Shown here piece by piece: positions 40,215 through 55,490 of a stretch of 64,000 nucleotides of DNA. This DNA comes from Cystobacter ferrugineus. GTDB lineage: Bacteria; Myxococcota; Myxococcia; Myxococcales; Myxococcaceae. The position numbers were made by a program, and so were the translations under genes. The stretch lies in assembly GCF_001887355.1 (NCBI RefSeq), contig NZ_MPIN01000001.1, positions 186,001 through 250,000 of the forward strand, given 5' to 3'. The first letter of the stretch is position 1. Each line of letters starts with the position of its first letter. The notes below the pieces were generated by a model. That model made no database searches. It was not told the origin of the DNA and saw only the letters and a program-made list of their open reading frames with translations.

Positions 40215-40844
40215 ATGATTCGTCCAATCGTAGTGACTCTTGTCTCGCTCGTTTTTGCCGCTCCCGCCTGGGCCCAGGACTCTCAGCCCCAGGGGGCCAT
40301 GCCTCCTTCCACGGGAAGCGCGAACATGCCCATGGACATGTCAAAGGTGGGGTCCTGGAGCCGCAAGCCGACCGATGAAGCGAAGGTCCGCAAGGAGATT
40401 GAGGCCTTCACCAAGGAAAGCGATTCCGTCATGAGGAAGAGCGACGTCAGGGCGAAGATCTCCCGGATCGACTTCCCCATCTTGATGGCCACCGACGACA
40501 GCAAGGGGAAGGTCAAGTCCGGAACCTATGACCAGCAGCAGTACATGGAGATGATGAGGCCGACGTTCGAGACGACGGAGGACTCGCAAATCAGTCACAA
40601 GCCCAACATCACCGTACTGTCCGACTCGCTCGCCACGTTCACCGACGACTACAGCGTGACCCGGGGCGGCAAGAAGTACAACGGCCGGATGGCGGGGCTC
40701 CTGGTGAAGGTGGATGGCCAGTGGAAGTGGAAGGCGATGTACGAGGCGGGGTTTGGCGACGTCCCGGCCCCTGGAATCGGCGGTTCCGGAACGACCCGGG
40801 GACACGAGCAACAGCAACCGCGGCGGGAGAAGCCGAAGAAGTAG
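40215..40844 (+). CDS. Secreted NTF2/SnoaL-like protein of unknown function
   Basis: 209 residues: signal peptide (MIRPIVVTLVSLVFAAPAWAQ), a Met/Pro-rich linker, then a domain beginning DEAKVRKEIEAFTKESDSV and ending with VKVDGQWKWKAMYEAGF, the pattern of SnoaL-like ketosteroid-isomerase folds. The last 25 residues are Gln/Arg/Lys-rich. The active residues of enzymatic members cannot be assigned. Convergent with the sORF and beta-glucosidase. Confidence 0.65.
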   Translation: MIRPIVVTLVSLVFAAPAWAQDSQPQGAMPPSTGSANMPMDMSKVGSWSRKPTDEAKVRKEIEAFTKESDSVMRKSDVRAKISRIDFPILMATDDSKGKVKSGTYDQQQYMEMMRPTFETTEDSQISHKPNITVLSDSLATFTDDYSVTRGGKKYNGRMAGLLVKVDGQWKWKAMYEAGFGDVPAPGIGGSGTTRGHEQQQPRREKPKK

Positions 40845-40872
40845 ACCTCCCTGGAGCGGCTGCGCGTGGGCT

Positions 40873-40980
40873 TCATCCGCGCTGCATGACGAGGCGGATG
40901 AGTTGTTTCTTGGTGATGCGGCCCGGCACGGAGATGAGGATGTAGTTGGCGCGCGCCACGGCCCGGCCAATCATTTGCAC
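40873..40980 (-). CDS. Possible 35-residue small protein after the beta-glucosidase
   Basis: GTG 40980 (or ATG 40974) opens a short frame six bases after the beta-glucosidase stop and ends at TGA 40873. The peptide contains ANYILISVPGRITKKQLIRL, and most codons end in G or C as in neighbouring genes. It could be a genuine small protein of this operon or the eroded end of a larger gene. No family recognised. Confidence 0.35.
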   Translation of the reverse strand: MQMIGRAVARANYILISVPGRITKKQLIRLVMQRG

Positions 40981-40986
40981 CGCATC

Positions 40987-42360
40987 TCAGGGCACCTGCA
41001 CGCCGTTGGCCTTGATGACGTCCCGGTACCAGAGCGCGCTGTCCTTGGGGATGCGCTGCTGGGTCTTGTAGTCCACCCAGACGATGCCGAAGCGCTGCGC
41101 GTAGCCGCGATCCCACTCGAAGTTGTCCATGAAGGACCAGACGAAGTAGCCGGCCAGCGGCGCACCCGCGTCCATGGCCTTGCGGGCCGCGAGGAAGTGA
41201 TCGCGCAGGAAGTTGAGCCGCTTCTCGTCGGGCACCCGGCCCTGGGCATCCGGCGGGGTCGAGAAGCTCGCCCCGTTCTCCGTCACGTACAGCTTGCGCG
41301 GCCCGTAATCGACATGCAGCCGCGTGAGCAGCTTGCGCAGGCTGTCCGGGTGGACCTCCCAGCCCATCTCCGTCCACTCCGACTCGGGCGCGAGGTGCAC
41401 CGTGCGCGGGTGGTTCTTCTCCTCGGGCACCTTGTCGCTGCGCAGCACCGCGCGGTTGTAGTAGTTGACGCCGAGGAAGTCGGTGTCCACCGCGATCGCC
41501 TCGAGGTCCCCCGGCTGCACCACCGTGAAGCCCTCGGACGGCAGGTGTCCGGCCTTGATGTAGTCCGCGATCATGTCCGCCGGGTAGTGGCGCCCGTACA
41601 GCGGATCCAGGAACCAGCGGTTGAAGTAGCCGTCGTGGTGGCGGAACGCGTCGTAGTCCGCGGCGCTCGCCGAGGCGGGCTCCGCGGGCGACAGGTTCAG
41701 CGTGATGCCCACCTGGGCGCCCGGGCTCGCGGCGCGGATCACCGGCACCGCCCAGCCGTGCGACAGCAGCACGTGGTGACTCGCCGCGAGCGCCAGCCGG
41801 AAGTCCTTGAGGCCCGGCGCGTGGAGGCCCTTCTCGTGGCTGAGCAGGCTGATGCACCAGGGCTCGTTGTGGGTGATCCAGTTCTTCACCCGATCCCCGA
41901 GCGCGCGCGCGACGACCTCCGTGTACTCGACGAACGCCTCGGCGGTGGAGCGCCGGGGCCAGCCGCCCTGATCCTGCAGCGCCTGGGGAAGATCCCAGTG
42001 GTAGAGCGTCACGAACGGGGTAATGCCCGCCTCGAGCAGTCCGTCCACCAGGCGGTTGTAGAAGTCGAGCCCCTTCGGGTTCACCTTGCCCCGGCCCGTG
42101 GGCAGGATGCGCGGCCAGGCCACCGAGAAGCGGTAGGCCTGCATCCCCAGGCTCTTCATCAGGGCGATGTCCTCGCGGTAGCGGTGGTAGTGATCACACG
42201 CCACGTCGCCATTCGTCCCGTCGCCCACCTTGCCGGGCGTCTTGGAGAAGCGATCCCAGATCGACTCGCCCCGCCCGTCCTCCGTCGCGGCGCCTTCGAT
42301 CTGATACGAGGAGGTGGCGGTACCCCAGAGGAAATCCTTCGGGAATCCAATAAGTGCCAT
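40987..42360 (-). CDS. GH1 beta-glucosidase
   Basis: Glycoside hydrolase family 1, splitting cellobiose or other beta-glucosides. The acid/base Glu166 lies in THNEPW and the nucleophile Glu361 in YVTENGAS. The substrate-binding DFLWGTATSSYQIEG start and the FVWSFMDNFEW segment are typical. 457 residues and no signal peptide, so it acts in the cytoplasm on imported sugar. It follows a four-gene Opp-type transporter by 37 bases; the pair implies uptake and hydrolysis of beta-linked oligosaccharides. Confidence 0.93.
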   Translation of the reverse strand: MALIGFPKDFLWGTATSSYQIEGAATEDGRGESIWDRFSKTPGKVGDGTNGDVACDHYHRYREDIALMKSLGMQAYRFSVAWPRILPTGRGKVNPKGLDFYNRLVDGLLEAGITPFVTLYHWDLPQALQDQGGWPRRSTAEAFVEYTEVVARALGDRVKNWITHNEPWCISLLSHEKGLHAPGLKDFRLALAASHHVLLSHGWAVPVIRAASPGAQVGITLNLSPAEPASASAADYDAFRHHDGYFNRWFLDPLYGRHYPADMIADYIKAGHLPSEGFTVVQPGDLEAIAVDTDFLGVNYYNRAVLRSDKVPEEKNHPRTVHLAPESEWTEMGWEVHPDSLRKLLTRLHVDYGPRKLYVTENGASFSTPPDAQGRVPDEKRLNFLRDHFLAARKAMDAGAPLAGYFVWSFMDNFEWDRGYAQRFGIVWVDYKTQQRIPKDSALWYRDVIKANGVQVP

Positions 42361-42397
42361 GTGTGAGCCTCGTGAATGAGGAAGGACTGAAGGGGTG

Positions 42398-43419
42398 TTA
42401 GGCCTCGGCGGCCTTCTGTGGCACGGCCTCGGTGCCCTGCCCGTGGAGATGGCAGCTCACCCAACGGTTCGCGTCGAGTTGTGTCCTGCCCGGCATCTGC
42501 TCGCGGCAGACCGGCATGACGTGGGGGCAGCGCGCGGCGAACGGGCAGCCCGGAGGCGGATCGATGAGCACGGGCGCGCCCGGCTTGGCCTTGAGCTCCC
42601 CCGTCATGGGGGTGGTCGGATCCGGCACCGCCGACAGCAGGAGCTGCGTGTAGGGGTGCGCCGGGCGCAGCATCAGCTCCTCGCTCGGCGCGCTCTCCAC
42701 CAGGTTCCCCGCGTACAGCACCATGGTGCGGTCCGCGAAGTAGCGCGCGCTCGCCAGGTCGTGCGTGATGTACAGGTAGGAGATGCCCCGCTCCTCCTTG
42801 AGGCGCTCCATCAGGTTGAGCACGCCCACCCGGATGGAGACGTCCAGCATGGAGATGGGCTCGTCGGCCAGGATGACGGAGGGCTCGGGCGCGAGGGCCC
42901 GCGCGATCGCCACGCGCTGGCGCTGTCCACCCGAGAGCTGGTGCGGGTGCTTCTCCGCGACCTCCGCGGCCGGGTTGAGATCGACCGTGGTGAGCAGCTC
43001 GTGCACGCGCGCCTGGAGCTCCTCGGCGCTCCTCGCCTTGTTGTGCAGCATCAGCGGCCGCTCGAGGTGGTAGCCGAGCGTGTGCACCGGGTTCAACGAG
43101 CCGAACGGATCCTGGAAGATCATCTGCACGAGCGAGCGGTAGTCACGCGACGCGTGCTTCGGCTCCTCGGCGAGGATGTCCCGGCCCTTGAAGAGGAGCT
43201 TCCCCCCGGATACGGGCATGAGCCGCGCGATCAGCCGCGCGATGGTGCTCTTGCCACTGCCCGACTCTCCCACCAGCGCGATGACCTCGCGCTCGTGGAG
43301 GGAGAAGGAGATGTCGTTGAGGGCGCGCAGGCGCTTCGGTTTGAAGCCACCGCCCACGTTGAAGTACTTGGTGAGGTTCTTGACCTCGAGGAGCGGCTGA
43401 CGCTCGGGAGCGGGGGTCG

Positions 43420-43423
<4 letters not shown>
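42398..43423 (-). CDS. Opp/Dpp-type ABC transporter ATP-binding protein (F subunit)
   Basis: 341-residue ATPase. Walker A GESGSGKST, signature LSGGQRQRVAIARAL, Walker B ILADEP and switch ITHDL are intact. The C-terminal extension contains the oligopeptide-transporter cysteine region (GCPFAARCPHVMPVC), a candidate Fe-S site in this subfamily. Its ATG overlaps the stop of the preceding ATPase by four bases. Confidence 0.92.
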
Positions 43424-44398
<975 letters not shown>

Positions 44399-44409
<11 letters not shown>

Positions 44410-45391
44410 GGCGCCTCACCACCGGGGTCGACAGCCCCTCTTCCAGTTTGTTGAGCTTGAGCATCCGCGTCCAACCGCGATCCGTGCGCAGCCGGGGGTT
44501 GGTCATCTCGTCGATGGCGAAGTTGATGAGCACGAGCGCGAACGCGATGAGCGCGACACACAGGCCCGTGGGAACCACCGTCCACCACGCGCCCGTCAGC
44601 ATCGCCGCGTTGTTGCTCGCCCAGTACAGGTTGGTCCCCCAGGTGACCACGCCCACGTCGCCGATGCCCAGGAACTCCAGGCCCACCTGGGCGCCAATGG
44701 CGTAGACGGTCGCGGAGATGAAGCCGCTCATCAGCAGCGACGTCATGTTGGGGAGGATCTCCCGGAAGATGATGCGCAGGTGGCCCTCGCCGCTCACGAG
44801 CGCGGCGGACACGAAGTCCTTCTCGCGCAGCGCGAGCATCTGCGAGCGCAGCACGCGCGCGTTCCAGGCCCAACCAGTGACCACCAGCACCACGCCGATG
44901 GTGACGGGCCCGGGCCGCAGGTAGGCCGCGATGACCACCGTCATGGGCAGACCGGGAATGATGAGGAACACGTTGGTGAGCAGCGACAGGACACTGTCCA
45001 CCCAGCCCCCGAAGTAGCCCGCCGTCATGCCGATGATGGCGCCAATCACCATGACGACCAGGCCCACGATGAAGCCCACCGCGAGCGACGTGCGTGCGCC
45101 CGCCACCGTCTGCGCGAGCACGTCCTGGCCCTGCCCCGTCGTGCCGAAGGGGAACTCGGCCGAGGGGGCCTCGTTCGGGGCACCCACGAACGCACCCGGG
45201 TCATGCGACACGAGCAGCGGACCGAAGAGCGCCATCGCGACGAAGAAGAGCACCAGGCCCACCCCCACCGACGCCTTGCGATTGCTCAGCAATTGCCAGA
45301 ACAGTCCCGTGCGCGGACTCCTCCGGGCCGCCGGCTTCACACCGCCCGCCTCGCCAATCTGCGCACTCACACTTTGATTCGCGACTTGCAT
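44399..45391 (-). CDS. Opp/Dpp-type ABC transporter permease (C subunit)
   Basis: Inner-membrane permease with an N-terminal extension, a first helix (VGLVLFFVAMALFGPLLV), a periplasmic loop containing FPFGTTGQGQDVLAQ, and five further helices; the EAA loop is around REKDFVSAALVSGEGHLRIIF. 330 residues from ATG 45391, which has GGGAG upstream. The frame extends further but overlaps the other permease. Confidence 0.9.
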
Positions 45392-45416
45392 TGTAGGCTC
45401 CCGCCCTCGACTCCCG

Positions 45417-46394
45417 TCAGCGCGCACGCGTCCGGGGATCGAGCCATACATAGAGGATGTCCACGAGGAGATTGGCGCCCAGCACCGCCAGGGTGATCGT
45501 CAGGAAGATGCCCTGCATGAGTGGGTAGTCCTGATTGCGCACCGCCTGGATGAGCAGGTAGCCCTGACCGGGGTACGAAAACACGATCTCGGTGAGCAAC
45601 GAGCCGGACAGCACGAAGCCGATCGCCATGCCGAACCCGGTGATGTTGGGCAGCAGGGCGTTGCGCGCGGCGTAGTGGAACATGATGCGCCCCTGCGACA
45701 AGCCCTTGGCGTTGGCCAGCGAGATGTAGTCCTCGGCCAGCACCCCCACCATCGAGCTGCGCATGCCGAGCATCCAGCCGCCCAGCGAGGCGATCACGAT
45801 CGACAGGGCGGGCAGCACCATGTGCTCGGCGACACTCGCGATGAACTCGCCACTCAGCTCCGGTGCGAGCATGTCGCTGTAGGCATGGCGCAGCGGGAAG
45901 GCTCCCAGCGTGTAGCCCAGCCCGTAGAGCAGCACCATTGCCAGCCAGAAGTAGGGAAAGGCGCCCAGGAAGCTCAACAGCGGGGGCAGCGTGGAGTCGA
46001 GCCAGCCGCCGCGCCGCCAGGTGGCGACCACCCCGAGCAACGAGCCCAGCCCGAAGCTGATCAGCACCGCGGTGCCCGACAACAGCAGCGTCCACCCCAA
46101 CCCCGTGCCGATGACCTCCGTCACCGACGACGGAAAATAAGCCACGGAGATGCCCAGATCCCCCTGGAACATATGGGACAGATATGTGAAGTATTGCTGC
46201 AGCAGCGGCTCGTTGGTGAAACCAAACGCCGCGCGCAGGGCCTCGATGGCCTCGGGCTGGAGCTGGCCCGCGAAGCGCGCGAACATCGCCGACGCGGGGT
46301 CTCCCGGCATCATCCGGGGGATGATGAAATTGAGCGTGAGCGAGGCCCACGCGGCAAGGGCATAGAGCCCCAGGTTCTTCAAGAGATGACGCAC
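45417..46394 (-). CDS. Opp/Dpp-type ABC transporter permease (B subunit)
   Basis: Six-helix inner-membrane permease. The start RHLLKNLGLYALAAWASLTLNFIIPR-type N-terminus, the GDLGISVAYFPSSV loop and the EAA motif (EDYISLANAKGLSQGRI) are typical of B subunits. GTG 46394 follows GGAGAG and gives 325 residues. It is the first gene of the transporter/beta-glucosidase operon. No substrate-binding protein gene is present in the cluster. Confidence 0.9.
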   Translation of the reverse strand: MRHLLKNLGLYALAAWASLTLNFIIPRMMPGDPASAMFARFAGQLQPEAIEALRAAFGFTNEPLLQQYFTYLSHMFQGDLGISVAYFPSSVTEVIGTGLGWTLLLSGTAVLISFGLGSLLGVVATWRRGGWLDSTLPPLLSFLGAFPYFWLAMVLLYGLGYTLGAFPLRHAYSDMLAPELSGEFIASVAEHMVLPALSIVIASLGGWMLGMRSSMVGVLAEDYISLANAKGLSQGRIMFHYAARNALLPNITGFGMAIGFVLSGSLLTEIVFSYPGQGYLLIQAVRNQDYPLMQGIFLTITLAVLGANLLVDILYVWLDPRTRAR

Positions 46395-46674
46395 GGCGCT
46401 TGACTCTCCGGGATGAAGATGTCTCGGGCTTGAGCCTGCTCCGGGACGGAGCGGGTGGGTCTGCTGGGGCTGTGGGGGATCAGCTTCACGAGGGAGTGCC
46501 CTTTCGGACCTCCTTCTCGCATCGTTGATTACCACGAATCTCCAGGAGGAAAAGCCCTCCAATCGATTTCCGCAAACGTTTCGATTCCCTCAGAGGGTGT
46601 TGCGGTGCGTCAATTGCCGCGATGCGTCGAGCCAAATGTCTGCATTTGAACGGCGGCGCGTGTCGAGGGGGCTT
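46395..46674. other. Control region upstream of the opp-bgl operon
   Basis: 280 bases with no gene. It holds a LacI-type operator candidate (46571-46583) and a small hairpin (GGAGG/CCTCC, 46545-46560). The region is distinctly AT-richer than the genes around it. No promoter hexamers were convincing. Confidence 0.45.
46571..46583. promoter_or_regulatory. Candidate LacI-family operator
   Basis: CGCAAACGTTTCG contains the AAACGTTT palindrome of LacI/GalR/PurR-type operators. It is 177 bases upstream of the first permease start, with arms AATCGA (46561-46566) and TCGATT (46581-46586) nearby. A sugar-responsive repressor would fit a beta-glucoside uptake operon, but no LacI gene is in the window. 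Confidence 0.4.
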
Positions 46675-47209
46675 CTACCTCCCGCGTCGGGGAACGGCAC
46701 CCGGTGGCCGGCAGCGGGAACAATAGACATCACCCTCATGGACGAACATGTCTGACTGAATCGTGTCAGCGCATGCCGAGCATGTCTGGGTGGAAGTCGT
46801 TGCCGCGCCGGCGGGAGCCGCTTGGAGATCCGTCACCCCCTCCAGCCGCGCGTAGCCGCCCGCGTCCAACCAGAGTCCCTCGCAGTGAGGGCAGACCTCC
46901 ACCGGGCCGGCGCGCGTCACCACCCGGGCGAGCCGCCCACCACAGTCCGGACAGGCCAGGGGGGGTGCTCCCGCAGGTGGCGCACGTGCCGCGCTCCGGG
47001 GGAATCAGGTGGCCCTTCTTCCGGCAGCGCGAGGGGGCCTGGCGCGCCGCCGCCAGGAAGGCCCGCACCGGAGGACGATCCGGCACGCGCGCCCACGCCC
47101 CCCGGCCGAACCACAGCCCGTGGCACTGGACACACGTGCCCACCTCCACGAGGGAGACACGCAGGGGCCGCAGGGACTCGTTCGCGCACAGGGGACAGGG
47201 TCGCGCCAT
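46675..47209 (-). pseudogene. Zinc-ribbon (zf-TFIIB-like) protein, frameshifted
   Basis: The start MARPCPLCANESLRPLRV carries CPLC and CVQCHGLWF, then CATC. The C-terminal half is in another frame: CPDC, CPHCEGLWLD and finally CSAC with CSRC. The frames join at a C7 run on the minus strand (G7, 46959-46965); removing one base (or a -1 slip) restores one protein of about 177 residues with paired zinc ribbons. It starts 13 bases after the SppA stop. Sequencing error, true mutation and programmed slippage are all possible. Confidence 0.6.
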
Positions 47210-47222
47210 GCGAGACCCGAGG

Positions 47223-48941
47223 CTACTCGAAGCGCTCCCCTCTTCCGAAGCCCTCCAGGCTCCACGCCGTCGGGCAGAAGGCATACGTGCCCGTGTAGGC
47301 GCCGCCGCCCAACAGCAGCCGCAGCAGCGAGAAGCGCCGATTGCCGCCCCCGAACGTCTTCAGCTCGAAGGGCCCCGGCGCCTTCGCCAGCTCCATGGCC
47401 CGCGCGCACGCCTCCTCGAAGCCGCCCTCCGTCCGGTCCACCAGCCCCACCGTGCGCGCCCGCTGCCCGCTGTACACCCGCCCCTCCGCCAGCGCGTGGA
47501 TCTCCTCCTTCGTGCGCCCCCGCGCCCGGGCCACCCGCTCCAGGAAGGCCTGGTAGGTCTCCTCCATCTCCGCTTCCATCAGCTCCCGCTCGCGCTCGGT
47601 GAAGCCCCGCGACGAGGAGAACATGCCCGCGCTCTCGCCCCGGGTGATGAGCGTGCGGTGCACCCCCAGCTTCGCCAGCAGCCCGGAGATGTCGAACTTC
47701 CCCCCGAACACGCCAATGGAGCCCACGATGGCGTGCGGCGTGGCCCAGATCTCCCGCGCGCCCAGGGCCGCCATGTAGCCGCCGCTGGCCGCCACCCGGT
47801 CCACGAAGGCGATGACGGGCTTCTTCCGGGCCACCCGCTGCACCGCCTCCAGGATGATCTCCGAGGCCACCGCGGAGCCCCCCGAGCTCGCCACGTACAA
47901 CACCACCGCGCGCGAGCGCCGATCCCTCCCCGCCGCGCGCAGCGCCTTCACCACCGTCTCCGAGCCCGACAGCTCCGGGCCCACGCCCGTGCCCCCCTTG
48001 CCCGTGACGATCATCCCCGACACCGGCACCACCGCGAGCCGGGGCTTGCGCCGCAACGTCCGCCACCGCACCGGCGGCCACGGCAGCCTCGCCCGGTACA
48101 GCTCCATGGACTCCACGCCCTCGCCCTCCCCGTCCTCGTCCTCGCCGGTGCCCAGGCCCAGCCGTTTCGGTAGATCCATCTCGTCACACAGCCCGTCGAC
48201 GAGCCCCTCGGCCGCCGCGCGCCGGGCGCTGTAGGGCCCCACGTCGATCCACCGCCGCACCTCCTCGGGCGTGCGGCGCCGGCCCCTCGCCACGATGTCC
48301 ACCAGCTCCCCGTAGCGCTCATCCAGGAAGGCCTCCAGCGTGCGCCGCTGGATGTCCGACACCTGGGGGTGCGTGAAGAGCTCGGGCGCCGTCTTGTACT
48401 CCCCGCGCCGGAAGAAGTGCGCCTGGACGCCCAGCCGGCCCAACCCCTCGCCCAGGGCGGTGGCCTCCGCCGCGTAGCCCACCAGCTCCAGGCGTCCCGC
48501 CGGGCTGAGCAGCACCTCGTCCGCCGAGCACATCACCTGATAGCCCAGGCTGTCCGTGCTCACCGCCCAGGCCACCACGCGCTTGCCCGCCGCCCGGAAG
48601 TCCGCGAGCAGCTTCACCAGCACGTCCCGCTTGGCCGGCGGCACCGCCAGCTCGCCCATCTCCAGGAGGATGCCCTTGATCGCCGGATCCCCCGCCAGGA
48701 GGGCGAGGTCCTCGCGCAGGCCCTCCAGGGACGTCACCGTGGCGGGCTCCGGACGCCCCTGGGCCGCTCCGAGCAGCCCCACCCGGGGAGAGCGCGCCGG
48801 CACCCGGTAGGAGGGGTCTCCCGACAACCGGAAGCGCACGTAGGCGGGGCGGTTGCGGGCCCCCAACAGGCGCAGCGGCAGGCCCAGCAGGGAGCGGAGC
48901 AACAACAACAGGTTGACCAGGGGAACGAAGAGCAGGCGCAC
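47223..48941 (-). CDS. Signal peptide peptidase SppA-type (S49) protease
   Basis: Membrane-bound serine protease with tandem S49 domains that degrades cleaved signal peptides. The N-terminus (VRLLFVPLVNLLLLLRSLLG) is a membrane anchor. The catalytic Lys183 lies in EYKTAPELF in the first domain and the nucleophile Ser386 in DRVAASGGYM in the second, the arrangement of 67K-type SppA. 572 residues from GTG 48941; upstream frame is non-family sequence. The start has only weak ribosome-binding bases. Confidence 0.87.
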   Translation of the reverse strand: MRLLFVPLVNLLLLLRSLLGLPLRLLGARNRPAYVRFRLSGDPSYRVPARSPRVGLLGAAQGRPEPATVTSLEGLREDLALLAGDPAIKGILLEMGELAVPPAKRDVLVKLLADFRAAGKRVVAWAVSTDSLGYQVMCSADEVLLSPAGRLELVGYAAEATALGEGLGRLGVQAHFFRRGEYKTAPELFTHPQVSDIQRRTLEAFLDERYGELVDIVARGRRRTPEEVRRWIDVGPYSARRAAAEGLVDGLCDEMDLPKRLGLGTGEDEDGEGEGVESMELYRARLPWPPVRWRTLRRKPRLAVVPVSGMIVTGKGGTGVGPELSGSETVVKALRAAGRDRRSRAVVLYVASSGGSAVASEIILEAVQRVARKKPVIAFVDRVAASGGYMAALGAREIWATPHAIVGSIGVFGGKFDISGLLAKLGVHRTLITRGESAGMFSSSRGFTERERELMEAEMEETYQAFLERVARARGRTKEEIHALAEGRVYSGQRARTVGLVDRTEGGFEEACARAMELAKAPGPFELKTFGGGNRRFSLLRLLLGGGAYTGTYAFCPTAWSLEGFGRGERFE

Positions 48942-49022
48942 GGCAGCCGCGCCTAGTGGAGCCCGGGAAGCGAAGCAAGCCCTGTTCTTGGCTGCTGTCA
49001 GGTCGTGATAGGCTGCTCGCCC

Positions 49023-49379
49023 ATGCACTTGTCCCGCTTGTCGCGTCTGTTGGCCGTTCTCGTGCTCGTCTCGGGAGGCGCCGCCCTCGCCCAGCCCCAG
49101 CGCCGGCAGCTCAACTCCTACCAGGACACGGAGATGACCCTGGAGGAGCGCAACGCCGCGCGCTCCCGGCCGAAGTCCAACATCAACGCCTACACCAAGG
49201 ACATCAAGGTCAAGGAAGAGCCCATTCCCTGGAAGGCCATCGGGCTGGCCGTCATCGCCTTCGCCGTCTCCGCGCCCTTCGCCTGGCGCGCCTACAAGGG
49301 CACCACCCGCGACATCGCCGCGGCCAACACCTTCGGCGTCTCCAGCGGACGCACCGGTGAGGACGCCAGCGAGCAGTAG
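49023..49379 (+). CDS. Small exported membrane protein of unknown function
   Basis: 118 residues: a cleavable signal (MHLSRLSRLLAVLVLVSGGAALAQ), a polar segment, and a transmembrane helix (AIGLAVIAFAVSAPFAWRAY) near residue 80. The protein would be anchored in the inner membrane. Divergent from sppA with an 81-base gap. Family not recognised, though similar small proteins occur beside sppA in myxobacteria as far as I recall. Confidence 0.6.
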   Translation: MHLSRLSRLLAVLVLVSGGAALAQPQRRQLNSYQDTEMTLEERNAARSRPKSNINAYTKDIKVKEEPIPWKAIGLAVIAFAVSAPFAWRAYKGTTRDIAAANTFGVSSGRTGEDASEQ

Positions 49380-49397
49380 TCCCGCGGCACCTCCTTC

Positions 49398-49712
49398 ATG
49401 TCAGGCCCCCGACCCAAGACGTGCGCCGTCTGCGGGCGCGTCATCACCCCGGTCGAGCTGTACTACCGCTTCACCCTCGTGCTCGAGGGGGAGCAGGACG
49501 TGATCGGCACCGCCGCCTCGCGACCGGGTGCCCCGGACGCGGGGGATGAGCTCGCCACGCTGCTCGAGCGGCTCGAGGACGGCTCCGAGTCCGCCGAGGA
49601 GCTGGAGGCACAGGTGCATTGGGAACGAGGCGGCAGCGTGTGCGGGACCTGCCGCGCGGTGGTGGTGCGCACGTTGTCCGCGCCCCCGGAGGACGTGGCC
49701 GAGCCCCATTGA
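49398..49712 (+). CDS. Small zinc-ribbon protein
   Basis: 104 residues with CAVC near the N-terminus and CGTC near the C-terminus, a likely zinc-binding pair, separated by an acidic Glu-rich middle. It starts 18 bases after the preceding gene and is probably co-transcribed. No catalytic motif seen. Confidence 0.6.
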   Translation: MSGPRPKTCAVCGRVITPVELYYRFTLVLEGEQDVIGTAASRPGAPDAGDELATLLERLEDGSESAEELEAQVHWERGGSVCGTCRAVVVRTLSAPPEDVAEPH

Positions 49713-49713
49713 C

Positions 49714-53744
<4,031 letters not shown>

Positions 53745-53753
53745 AGCCCACCC

Positions 53754-54416
<663 letters not shown>

Positions 54417-54423
54417 CACGCGC

Positions 54424-55386
54424 CTACTGCTTCTGGAGGAACTCGTCGAGCTCCCGCGCCTCGTCCGGGGAGAGACGGAACTCCATGGCGTCGATGAAGC
54501 CATCCACCTGCTCGGCGCTCCGGGCGCCCACGATGGCGGCGGTGACCACGGGCTTGCGCAGCGTCCAGGCGATGGCCACCTCCGCGGGCGAGCGCCCATG
54601 CTTCGCGCCAATGACCTTGAAGCGCTCCACCAGCGCGAGGTTGCGCGACAGCCGGGGCTCCTGGAAGTCCGGGCTGCGGCTGCGCCAGTCGTCCTTGGGC
54701 AGCTTCGCCGCGCGCTCGCGCGTCATCGCGCCCGTCAGCAACCCCGACGCCATGGGCGAGTAGGCGATGACCCCGATGTTGTTGCGCTCGCAGAACGGGA
54801 GGATGTCCTTCTCGATGTCCCGTTGGATGGCCGAGTACGGCGGCTGCAACGAGGTGATGGGGGCAATGGACTGCGCCAGCTCCATCTGCTTCGCGTCGAA
54901 GTTGGACACGCCAATCCAGCGCACCTTGCCCTGACGCCGCAGCTCCTCCATGGCCTTCCACCCCTCCTCGATTCCCTCGAGGGAGCCCGCCGCGAGCGGC
55001 CAGTGGATCTGATACAGATCGATGGTGTCCACCTTGAGCCGGCGCAGGCTCGCCTCGCACTCGCGCCGGATGGAGTCCGGGTGGAGGTCCTTGCGCTCCT
55101 GGCGGTTGTCGTCCCAGACGAGGCCGCACTTGGTGAAGACGTAGGGCCGGTTCGTCCGGCCCTCGAGCGCCCGGGCCACCACTTCCTCGGAGTGGCCGAG
55201 CCCGTACACCGCCGCGGTGTCGATCCAGTTGATGCCCCGATCCAAGGCGTGCTGGATGGCGCGGATGGACTGCTGATCATCCTGGGAGCCCCAGGCGAAG
55301 TTCCAGCCCGTGCCACCAATCGCCCAGGCGCCAAAGCCGATGGGCGTGATGTGAAGATCGGAATTGCCGAACCGCCGCTTCTCCAT
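54424..55386 (-). CDS. Aldo/keto reductase
   Basis: NADPH-dependent reductase of aldehydes or ketones with a TIM-barrel fold. The active-site Asp-Tyr pair is seen in NWIDTAAVYGLGHSE, the Lys in VFTKCGL, and the His in YQIHWP; the cofactor end GARSAEQV is present. 320 residues from ATG 55386 with GGAGGTGG upstream. Substrate unknown. Convergent with nth (7-base gap). Confidence 0.88.
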   Translation of the reverse strand: MEKRRFGNSDLHITPIGFGAWAIGGTGWNFAWGSQDDQQSIRAIQHALDRGINWIDTAAVYGLGHSEEVVARALEGRTNRPYVFTKCGLVWDDNRQERKDLHPDSIRRECEASLRRLKVDTIDLYQIHWPLAAGSLEGIEEGWKAMEELRRQGKVRWIGVSNFDAKQMELAQSIAPITSLQPPYSAIQRDIEKDILPFCERNNIGVIAYSPMASGLLTGAMTRERAAKLPKDDWRSRSPDFQEPRLSRNLALVERFKVIGAKHGRSPAEVAIAWTLRKPVVTAAIVGARSAEQVDGFIDAMEFRLSPDEARELDEFLQKQ

Positions 55387-55490
55387 GGACCACCTCCGCA
55401 AAAAAGGGGGTCCCTGATTTCCACTCCGGCCGCGCGCGCGCAAGCCAGAATCACCGGAGTGTGGACCATCTCCCAGGGAGGCGATGCGCT

